Shown here piece after piece: positions 57,612-64,000 of a stretch of DNA of 64,000 bases. The stretch covers positions 82,455 through 146,454 of the forward strand of contig JAKSKR010000002.1 in assembly GCA_024401645.1 (NCBI GenBank). The letters run 5' to 3'. The notes under the pieces were generated by a model. That model did no database searches. It was not told the origin of the DNA and saw only the letters and a program-made list of their open reading frames with translations. The position numbers and the translations under genes were made by a program. Position 1 is the stretch's first letter; every line of letters starts with the position of its first letter. The DNA comes from Paludibacteraceae bacterium. Lineage in GTDB: Bacteria; Bacteroidota; Bacteroidia; Bacteroidales; Paludibacteraceae.

Positions 57612-60419
57612 CTATTCGGGCAACATCACCACTTCAATGCGGTTGTGCTGGTCAATAAGCTTGGCAAGTGTCAACTTAATGTCGTCGGCACTAATACTCT
57701 CAGCAATAGCTTCGTAGCCGCTTTCATCGTCCATGCCATCCTTCAGGTAGGTCGATACAATGTTTTGCCAATAGCGGTTTTCCCTAATGTTCTCCTTGTG
57801 GCTCTTAAGCATTATTTCTTTGGTCTTCTGCAAGTCTTCTGCTTTCGGCCCCTCGGCAATAATCTTGTCTATCTCGGCATCTATTATTGGTAATAGCTTG
57901 CCTTCTGCTGCCGGGTCGGTGTCGAAACTCATCTGTAGGCTGGCTTGCTTTACGGGGTAGATGGATATGCTTGCGCGCGTGCCAACACCATAGGTGCCGC
58001 CCTCTGTTTCGCGCATCGACTCTAGGTAACGGGTATATAGAATGTTCTTTATGGCTTGCATGCAAACCTTGTTCTTCAAGCTTGGTTCCATCTCACCGGT
58101 GAAGTAGATGAAGTTCGATGCTTTCTTGGTTTGAAGCTCAACCTCGAAGTGGCAGACGTTCATGCCTTTCGGTACGCGTATGTTGTGGTCTACCTTGGCA
58201 AGCTTGGCCTTCTGCTGCTTAAGTCCACCCAGGTAGGTCAATATGGCTGCCTTGTGCTTTAGTGCATTCACGTTGCCGGTAAACACCACGGTAAAGTCGG
58301 CCGGATTGTTGAAACAGCTCCTGAAGAAGTTTAGGGCTTCGGCCTGGTTCACCTTGTTCAACATGGTGGTGTCGAAGCTGGCCGCACGTGGGTGGTGGTT
58401 GCTGACAATGGCATTTACCGTGTCGCTGAAGGCCGACGCTGGGTCGGCTGCACGGTTAACCAGGGCAGTGCGGTATTGGCTGATGATGGATGCATAGCCG
58501 TTCTCGTCGGCTCTCACGCCGGTAAAGTAGAGGTAGAAGAGCTGGAGTAGTGTCTCGAAGTCTTTTACCGAACTGCTTCCGGTCAGGCCGTGCTCGTACG
58601 AGGAAATGCGTGGCTGTATGCCCAACATCTTGCCGGCTAGCGCCTTGCGTAGGGCAATGGCGTCGAAGTTGCCTAAACCGTTGCTTTCTACAATGTCGTC
58701 GCTAATTTGTGCCGATGCCAGCTTGTCGAGGTCTTTCACGGTCGATACGCCACCGTCGCTAAAGGCATAGAGCAGAATTTCGTCGTCCTTATAGTCGGTA
58801 GGCTTCAGCACCACACGCATGCCGTTGCTCAACTGCCATTCGGTATAGCCAAGCTGGTTGTTGACGATTGTTTTCTTCACCTTGCCGGCTTTTGGCGTCT
58901 TGCTCACTAGTGGGTCGTTGGTCACCTTGTCTACGTAAGGGGCAACGGCTAGCTGTTCCATGCCTTTCAGCTCGCTAACAATATCGGGTTCGCTGAAGAG
59001 GGTTTTCAGCTTGTCGGGACCCATGATTTCTACGGTAATGTTTTCCTTGCCGAAGAATTGGGTCACTATCCGGTTCACGCTTGCAAGCTCAATGGTTGGC
59101 AACATTTTCTGCATGGCAAGGTATTCCCATTCAATGCCGGGCACGGGCTCAAAGTCTAGGAAGTTGCGCTGGTATTCCTTCACGTAGCTCTTGTTGCTGT
59201 TCTTCTCGCGTTCGTTATAGGCCTTCTCCATGGCGCTTAACATGTCAGCTTTCGCACGGTCCAGCTCGGTTTGGGTCAAGCCGTAGCGGCGCACCCTTTC
59301 CGCCTCGTTCAGCAAGCGGCTGAAGGCTTCCTTTTCCTTGCCATCGGTTGCCACGCAGTAAAGGCTGAAGGCGTCGCGTGTGCGCACCAGTTCGCCATAG
59401 TTGGCTGCGGCTTGGGCAAAGGGCGAGTTGGCCTCTTGGCAAACCTCGTTAAAGCGTTCGCTAACAATGGCGTCTATGAGGTTGTAGATGGTGCTGTAGT
59501 AGTAGCCGGCTTCGCTGGCCTTCATCAGGTCTGGCATTGGGCGGTGGCGGTAGCTCAACTCCATTATGCTATGCTTGGCTTCTTTGTCGGTAAGTAGGGC
59601 TACAATCGGCTCTTTGTTGTCTTCCAGCTCGTAGTAGGGGCGTGGTGCCGGATTTATGCGCTTCGGTATGTCGCTAAACAGTGTCTTAATCTGTTTCTCA
59701 ATTGCATCGGCATCTATGTCACCCACCACAATTATGGCTTGTTGGTCGGGGCGGTACCACTTCTTGTAGTACGCACGCAAGGTGTCGTAAGGAAAGTTGT
59801 TTATGATGGCGGTGTCGCCTATGACGTTGCGCTTGGCGTATTGCGAATTCTTGTAGAGTATGGGTAGCGATGCTGTCCACATGCGGCGGTTGGCCTTGTT
59901 GCGGGTACGCCATTCTTCGCGTATAACGCCACGCTCCTTGTCTATCTCTTCATCGTCTAGGGTAAGGAAACACGACCAGTCGTGCAGCACCAGCAGGGCG
60001 GTGTCTATAATGCCTTGGCGATAGGTTGGCACGGCGTCGAGGTTGTAGACCGTCTCGTCGAGCGAGGTGTAGGCGTTGATGTTCGAACCGAACTTTACCC
60101 CCACGCTTTCCATGTATTCTATGATGGTTTTGCCTGGCAAGTTCTTTGTTCCCTGAAATGCCATGTGCTCCAAAAAGTGGGCCAAGCCGTTCTGGCTGTC
60201 TTCTTCAAGTATGGCTCCCACATTCTGCACAATGTAGAAGTTGGCACGCTCCTTCTCTTTTGCGTTGTGCCTAACGTAGTAGGTTAGGCCGTTGGGCAAC
60301 ACGCCATAGTGCAGCTTGGCGTCCATTGCCAGTGGCTTGAATTGGTTTTGTTGTGCTGGTTGGGCCATTGCAATCAGGCTACAGCCTGCCAACAATAGGG
60401 TGGTAAGTATCTTTTTCAT
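57612..60419 (-). CDS. M16-family zinc protease, periplasmic
   Basis: 935 residues from MKKILTTLLLAGCSLIAMAQ; three more residues are possible upstream. The signal could be cleaved after AMA or act as lipoprotein (LAGC). The inverted zinc motif HFLEH ('GLAHFLEHMAFQGTKNLPGK') with the later Glu in 'DKERGVIREEWRTR' marks an active first M16 domain. A second, inactive-looking M16 pair follows, including 'RYLESMRETEGGTYGVGTRAS' near the end. It resembles the PqqL/insulinase type and probably degrades peptides in the periplasm. The next gene upstream ends 14 bp before it. Confidence 0.92.
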   Translation of the reverse strand: MKKILTTLLLAGCSLIAMAQPAQQNQFKPLAMDAKLHYGVLPNGLTYYVRHNAKEKERANFYIVQNVGAILEEDSQNGLAHFLEHMAFQGTKNLPGKTIIEYMESVGVKFGSNINAYTSLDETVYNLDAVPTYRQGIIDTALLVLHDWSCFLTLDDEEIDKERGVIREEWRTRNKANRRMWTASLPILYKNSQYAKRNVIGDTAIINNFPYDTLRAYYKKWYRPDQQAIIVVGDIDADAIEKQIKTLFSDIPKRINPAPRPYYELEDNKEPIVALLTDKEAKHSIMELSYRHRPMPDLMKASEAGYYYSTIYNLIDAIVSERFNEVCQEANSPFAQAAANYGELVRTRDAFSLYCVATDGKEKEAFSRLLNEAERVRRYGLTQTELDRAKADMLSAMEKAYNEREKNSNKSYVKEYQRNFLDFEPVPGIEWEYLAMQKMLPTIELASVNRIVTQFFGKENITVEIMGPDKLKTLFSEPDIVSELKGMEQLAVAPYVDKVTNDPLVSKTPKAGKVKKTIVNNQLGYTEWQLSNGMRVVLKPTDYKDDEILLYAFSDGGVSTVKDLDKLASAQISDDIVESNGLGNFDAIALRKALAGKMLGIQPRISSYEHGLTGSSSVKDFETLLQLFYLYFTGVRADENGYASIISQYRTALVNRAADPASAFSDTVNAIVSNHHPRAASFDTTMLNKVNQAEALNFFRSCFNNPADFTVVFTGNVNALKHKAAILTYLGGLKQQKAKLAKVDHNIRVPKGMNVCHFEVELQTKKASNFIYFTGEMEPSLKNKVCMQAIKNILYTRYLESMRETEGGTYGVGTRASISIYPVKQASLQMSFDTDPAAEGKLLPIIDAEIDKIIAEGPKAEDLQKTKEIMLKSHKENIRENRYWQNIVSTYLKDGMDDESGYEAIAESISADDIKLTLAKLIDQHNRIEVVMLPE

Positions 60420-60433
60420 TATCTTCATTCTTT

Positions 60434-60754
60434 TTATCTGGTAATAAGATAGCCAACTATGCCTATAGCCGCTATTAGTAAGTAGATGATTTTCATTCTC
60501 GACTGTTGCTTTTCAGGGTCTTCTGGACTCTCGCATTGCCCTTGGCTGTGCAAGGACTTGTCTATTTCCCAGAGGTGTTTGCCCTCATTCCTTTTTCGTT
60601 TTTGCCTGTTCACATCTAAGGTACTTTCTTGTTCCAATTCCCTCATCTCCCTTTGGGCTTTTCTCTCTATCGATGCTTCGGTATACGAAAGTCTGTCGTT
60701 ACTGAAAGGGCTCCCCGAGAATATGCTTTTAGGCCGGTCTTTAAATCGTCTCAT
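60434..60754 (-). CDS. small tail-anchored membrane protein
   Basis: 106 residues, highly charged and helical for 85 residues ('ASIERKAQREMRELEQESTLDVNRQKRKRNEGKHLWEIDK'), then one C-terminal membrane helix 'MKIIYLLIAAIGIVGYLIT'. No known family. It lies directly upstream of the M16 protease gene in the same direction, with 14 bp between them, so they may be co-expressed. A TATCTTTG box (60780-60773, minus) precedes it. Function unknown. Confidence 0.6.
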   Translation of the reverse strand: MRRFKDRPKSIFSGSPFSNDRLSYTEASIERKAQREMRELEQESTLDVNRQKRKRNEGKHLWEIDKSLHSQGQCESPEDPEKQQSRMKIIYLLIAAIGIVGYLITR

Positions 60755-60845
60755 CTCTTAATGGTATCTTTACAAAGATAACGAACTCTTGTCGCTTTTC
60801 GTGTTTTTCAACCTTGGTTTTCTCTTTGCAGTGGCTATTTCATAA

Positions 60846-60879
60846 AAAAGAGACTGCCAAATTGCTTTGACAGTCTCTT
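60846..60879 (-). terminator. terminator of rplU-rpmA
   Basis: AAGAGACTG (60848-60856) pairs with CAGTCTCTT (60871-60879), with an A-run on the left for minus-strand transcripts. Confidence 0.83.
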
Positions 60880-60901
60880 GTTCGTTATTGTTTGAATAAC
60901 C

Positions 60902-61171
60902 TTACTCTGCAGCGTTAGCAGCTGGTACTACATTAACGTATGACTTGTTGTCCTTCTTTCTCTTGAATTCAACAACACCGTCAACCAATGCATACAAAGT
61001 GTGGTCCTTACCCATGCCTACGTTAACGCCTGGGTTGTGTACAGTGCCGCGCTGGCGAACCAAAATGTTACCAGCCTTTGCGAACTGACCACCGAAAAGC
61101 TTCAAACCAAGTCTCTTAGATGCCGATTCACGACCGTTCTTAGAGCTACCTACACCTTTTTTATGTGCCAT
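60902..61171 (-). CDS. rpmA: 50S ribosomal protein L27
   Basis: 89 residues starting '[29 protein letters not shown]', the L27 N-terminus that reaches towards the peptidyl-transferase centre, followed by '[27 protein letters not shown]'. There is no cleavable Firmicutes-type leader. It is the second gene of the rplU-rpmA operon, 20 bp after L21. Confidence 0.97.
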   Translation of the reverse strand: MAHKKGVGSSKNGRESASKRLGLKLFGGQFAKAGNILVRQRGTVHNPGVNVGMGKDHTLYALVDGVVEFKRKKDNKSYVNVVPAANAAE

Positions 61172-61191
61172 TTCTAATTTCCTCCTATAAT

Positions 61192-61527
61192 TTAAGCAAC
61201 AACATCGTTAATTTGGATCTCAGTGAAGTACTGACGATGACCATTCAACTTGCGAAGGCCTTTTCTTCTCTTCTTGTGGAATACAAGAACCTTGTCACCC
61301 TTAACGTGTGAAAGAACCTTTGCGCTAACCTTAGCACCACTAACGGTAGGAGTACCTACGGTGATGGTACCGTTGTTGTCGATTAATAATACTTTTTCGA
61401 ATTCGATGTCTGAGTTCAACTTAGCATCTTCTTCTGCGTTGTTAACGTCGTGCAAACGCTGAACGAACAACTTCTGGCCTTTTTCTACCTTGAACTGCTG
61501 GCCTGCAATTTCTACAATAGCGTACAT
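61192..61527 (-). CDS. rplU: 50S ribosomal protein L21
   Basis: 111 residues beginning '[25 protein letters not shown]' and containing '[27 protein letters not shown]' and '[25 protein letters not shown]', the L21 rRNA-binding part. First gene of rplU-rpmA. The 5' leader of about 75 nt is GC-rich and could fold, but I see no known autoregulatory motif in it. Confidence 0.97.
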   Translation of the reverse strand: MYAIVEIAGQQFKVEKGQKLFVQRLHDVNNAEEDAKLNSDIEFEKVLLIDNNGTITVGTPTVSGAKVSAKVLSHVKGDKVLVFHKKRRKGLRKLNGHRQYFTEIQINDVVA

Positions 61528-61609
61528 TTTTTTAATTATACTATTATGTTATTTCCGGTGGCGGCTGACTTTATGCCCGCACTTTTTCGGCCACGTAGGA
61601 AATCGACGG

Positions 61610-61640
61610 CAAAATTAGGCATTTGCCGTCATATTTCCAA
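61610..61640 (-). promoter_or_regulatory. minus-strand promoter of rplU-rpmA
   Basis: On the minus strand: TTG (61640-61638), 20 bp, TAATTTTG (61617-61610), about 80 bp before the L21 start. Confidence 0.73.
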
Positions 61641-61652
61641 ATAGTTTGTTGC

Positions 61653-63905
61653 TTATTTTCTTGTCACCACCTTATATGCCTTGCCATCTACTACCAAAAT
61701 AACAATGTCTTGTCCCTTGGTGTTGAATGTAAGGCTGTTGCTGGTTGCCTTCTCGCTTGCAATGGTTAGGCCCAGTGGGGTGTAGAGGGCAACTTGGCTG
61801 CCTTCTGTTGCGTTAACCACCAGCTTGCCATCTGCAATGTAGTAGCTTGTTGCCTCTGTTTCGCCCAACACTGTTGGCTCGCTTAACAAATCTCTCTCGC
61901 TTACAACCTTTATAGGACTTGAAACAGAGAAGTTGCGGCAGATGTCGTTGCCGTCTGGGGCGTTAGCGTATTCAGCGAAAAGGTCTAATACCATCTTATC
62001 TGCTACTACCACACGGTAGTAATTGGTGTCGGCGGCCAATTCTTTGGTTGCAATTACATATTTGCTGTCGGTGGTTGGCTTGGCAATGTTCTGCCAATTT
62101 TTGCCATCGGTGCTCAATTGGTAAAGGTAATGCTCGTTTCCGCTGTAGTAGCCTTTCAAAATTTTGCTAGCTGGTGCTTCTAGGGTTATTTCCCCTTTGC
62201 TTTCTACATTGGCGAATAGGGTTATGTTAGGTGTTACACAGGCCCATAAACGTATGTCGTCAACAATCAAGTCGTCACCCACCTTCCAGTATCTTCCAGT
62301 TGAGTCGCCCTCGCCTCCAACGGTTAACAACTCAAATAGAATCTCTTCTGCATCTGCATTATTAAAGTTTAGGTAAAGAGGCTCCCATTCCATACTGCTA
62401 ACGGCAATTGCTCTTTTGCTGGCTATCGTTTCCAATGTTTTGGCGTTCCTTATGCGTAGCTCTACTTCTGGGTCGGTTCCTCCTGACAGGTTCGCAATAT
62501 AGGTCTCGGCTGTTAGACTTTTATAAGCGCATAATCCTGTTATTTTCTTTGAGAAAAAGACGCCCGTAAACATATCGGCAACGTTCATAAACAATGCTGC
62601 GCCTCCCTTCTTGCCGGTTTCCAAACTTGAGTGGTCAGACTTTACGCCACTCATCCATGTAGCCAATGAAAGACCAGATACGTCTTGATAATAACCACCA
62701 GCCAGATGAGGAACAATCACACCATAATAACCATCGTTAATTTGACCCTTATAGTCAAATGTCATTGGTGCTAATGCCGAAAGGTTCCAGTTCACGTCTG
62801 CACGTTCTGGGGCGAAGGTGTCTGGCGTTATAGTCACATTGCCGTTTGCATCAACATAGGTGCGTAGGTCGGTAAAGTAACCAAAGTCTTCCTGAAATAT
62901 TTTCTGACGTGGCAATGGGTTGCCTTCATCGTTTATACAACAAACCTTGGCGTTGACTTCTACTGGCTTCGTTGTCATGCCGTCTAGTTCGCAGAAAATG
63001 GTGTATGCTCCCTCTTCTTCAATCTCAAATGAAACTTGCTTTTCGTTGCCGATTTCGTAAAATGAACTTTCGTCAGGGGCTTGCATCATCCATTTATACG
63101 TCGCTGCTTCATAGTCCTTGTCTAGCGTGAATAAGGCTTGTTCTCCCAAACAGACATTCAAACCATCATTAGAGATAACCTTTGAGTCGTAGCAACCCTT
63201 TACGGTCAAGTCGGAGATTGCAAGCGTTAGACCTGCAGAGAAATTATAGTTGGTCTTCAGGTAAAGTTGAACAGACTCCTCGTGGGCCTTTAATGTACCC
63301 TTTATGGTAACAGGAATGACGTATTTCTTATTGAAAGAGAGGTCAGCATCGGTCATACCCGCAGGTTTAGTACCACTATTACCATAGCCGTCGGGGTTAG
63401 TGTAGACATTGATACCACTCTGGCCTAATTTATACCTCTTCTCGAGTTCCTTTGCCAACTCGTTTTCTGGGCCATTGAGAAGGGTGACAGTGAAGGATAC
63501 TTCGTAATCGGATCCAGGTTTTAAACCATTGACCTGATAAGTGAAAAGTAATTGGTCGCCACCCTTGGCATCTGACGATAAGTGAAGAACCAAAGCATTT
63601 TCAACCTTATTGTAGGTTGGGTCTATAAGCTGCGTATTAGTGGTAACACCATATGCAGAAAACTCATAATTGTTGGTTAGTTGTTGTGCAGAATCGGCAT
63701 GAACCAATATGCCTGAACCGAATTTTCCACCATCAACCCCCTTGGTGATTAACTGATTGAAGTCTCCAACCAAAAGCGTATCGCTTTGCGCCTTATCTAC
63801 GAAATCGGTTCCGCCCACCACAACATCACAGCCTTCGGCCATGGCGGTTTGGGCAAGTAGTCCCAAGCCTAGCATGCAAAACAGGTTCTTGAATTTACGT
63901 GTCAT
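61653..63905 (-). CDS. large secreted protein, paralogue of the 32487 gene
   Basis: 750 residues from MTRKFKNLFCMLGLGLLAQTAMA; the frame is open 25 residues further without support. Its signal peptide even resembles that of the 32487-35363 product. Order: N-terminal unit of 250 residues, Ig-like segment ('YKWMMQAPDESSFYEIGNE'), one Cys-Cys jelly-roll-like module ('KIFQEDFGYFTD' to 'VDDIRLWAC'), a further domain, and an end of about 75 residues ('YYIADGKLVVNATEGSQVALYTPLGLTI') similar to T9SS-type C-termini. Probably surface-exposed. Function unknown. Confidence 0.78.
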   Translation of the reverse strand: MTRKFKNLFCMLGLGLLAQTAMAEGCDVVVGGTDFVDKAQSDTLLVGDFNQLITKGVDGGKFGSGILVHADSAQQLTNNYEFSAYGVTTNTQLIDPTYNKVENALVLHLSSDAKGGDQLLFTYQVNGLKPGSDYEVSFTVTLLNGPENELAKELEKRYKLGQSGINVYTNPDGYGNSGTKPAGMTDADLSFNKKYVIPVTIKGTLKAHEESVQLYLKTNYNFSAGLTLAISDLTVKGCYDSKVISNDGLNVCLGEQALFTLDKDYEAATYKWMMQAPDESSFYEIGNEKQVSFEIEEEGAYTIFCELDGMTTKPVEVNAKVCCINDEGNPLPRQKIFQEDFGYFTDLRTYVDANGNVTITPDTFAPERADVNWNLSALAPMTFDYKGQINDGYYGVIVPHLAGGYYQDVSGLSLATWMSGVKSDHSSLETGKKGGAALFMNVADMFTGVFFSKKITGLCAYKSLTAETYIANLSGGTDPEVELRIRNAKTLETIASKRAIAVSSMEWEPLYLNFNNADAEEILFELLTVGGEGDSTGRYWKVGDDLIVDDIRLWACVTPNITLFANVESKGEITLEAPASKILKGYYSGNEHYLYQLSTDGKNWQNIAKPTTDSKYVIATKELAADTNYYRVVVADKMVLDLFAEYANAPDGNDICRNFSVSSPIKVVSERDLLSEPTVLGETEATSYYIADGKLVVNATEGSQVALYTPLGLTIASEKATSNSLTFNTKGQDIVILVVDGKAYKVVTRK

Positions 63906-64000
63906 ATGTTTATCTTTATTATAGAGTTCAAAAAGCCAGCTTTTCAGGATGGCACTGAAAAAGCCAACCCTTTTCGGCAAGGATGAAAAAATGAAGGGAT

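Overview
The window looks like chromosomal DNA of an anaerobic Bacteroidales bacterium, most likely close to Prevotellaceae. Four things point there. Promoters follow the Bacteroidetes plan (TTG, a gap of 19-20, then TAnnTTTG) in at least nine places. Several large secreted proteins end in a type IX secretion (T9SS) sorting domain. Families nearly confined to this group are present (DUF4837, the Fibrobacter-type 'VDLGL.SG..WA' domain, a GldM C-terminal-like protein). The pdxA / sigma-54 activator / lptE / secG order is also typical. No tRNA, rRNA or CRISPR array was seen. The species cannot be named from this.

Layout. 1-5317 is one co-directional cluster: the 3' end of a DUF4837 lipoprotein gene, pdxA, a sigma-54 activator without receiver domain, lptE, a TPR-like protein and secG. 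5457-10834 holds a WecA-like sugar-phosphate transferase, a patatin phospholipase, a DUF349 protein and an RluB pseudouridine synthase with a very long Asn/Arg/Gly/Tyr repeat N-terminus. 11013-15321 holds a Sel1-repeat protein, a LysM glucosaminidase, a small membrane protein and a Cys/His-rich CpxP-like lipoprotein behind a possibly pseudoknotted leader. 15475-18888 (minus) has DUF4197, a glycosyltransferase, a flavin reductase and an exonuclease. 19105-20882 is grpE-dnaJ, followed by a palindromic repeat, a terminator, a candidate structured RNA (21033-21209), an unlisted 41-residue peptide gene (21248-21373) and a lipoprotein gene.

22932-32209 is mostly single genes: ApbE, TrmD, MscS, an outer-membrane barrel, an SMP-30 lipoprotein, an orphan GldM-C-like protein, a reductase and an M18 aminopeptidase. 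32487-37170 (minus) holds a 958-residue secreted protein with an internal duplication, and prfC. 37441-40633 is an arsenic/organoarsenical operon (ArsR, ArsE/F/G-like, ArsC, ArsP-like) with matching palindromic operators before the first two genes.

40634-43722 is the most accessory part: a tetranucleotide tract, a strong terminator just before a GIY-YIG-like/DUF4268-like gene, two small secreted-protein genes and an IS3 transposase remnant. 43821-50385 has a GH13 amylase, an acetyltransferase, a secreted transglutaminase-like protein, an FKBP, SerB, and an MNT antitoxin gene whose HEPN toxin partner is broken. 50495-63905 has a CotH-kinase T9SS protein, a VIT/VWA/DUF2135 protein, an array of small hairpins, HU, an M16 protease, ribosomal L27/L21 and a second large secreted protein.

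Two non-coding patterns recur. One is a roughly 35-42 bp element (GAAGCTGTTTAAA...TTTTACGRAAAAAT...) seen five times between genes. The other is pairs of unlinked genes that end in nearly the same terminator sequence.
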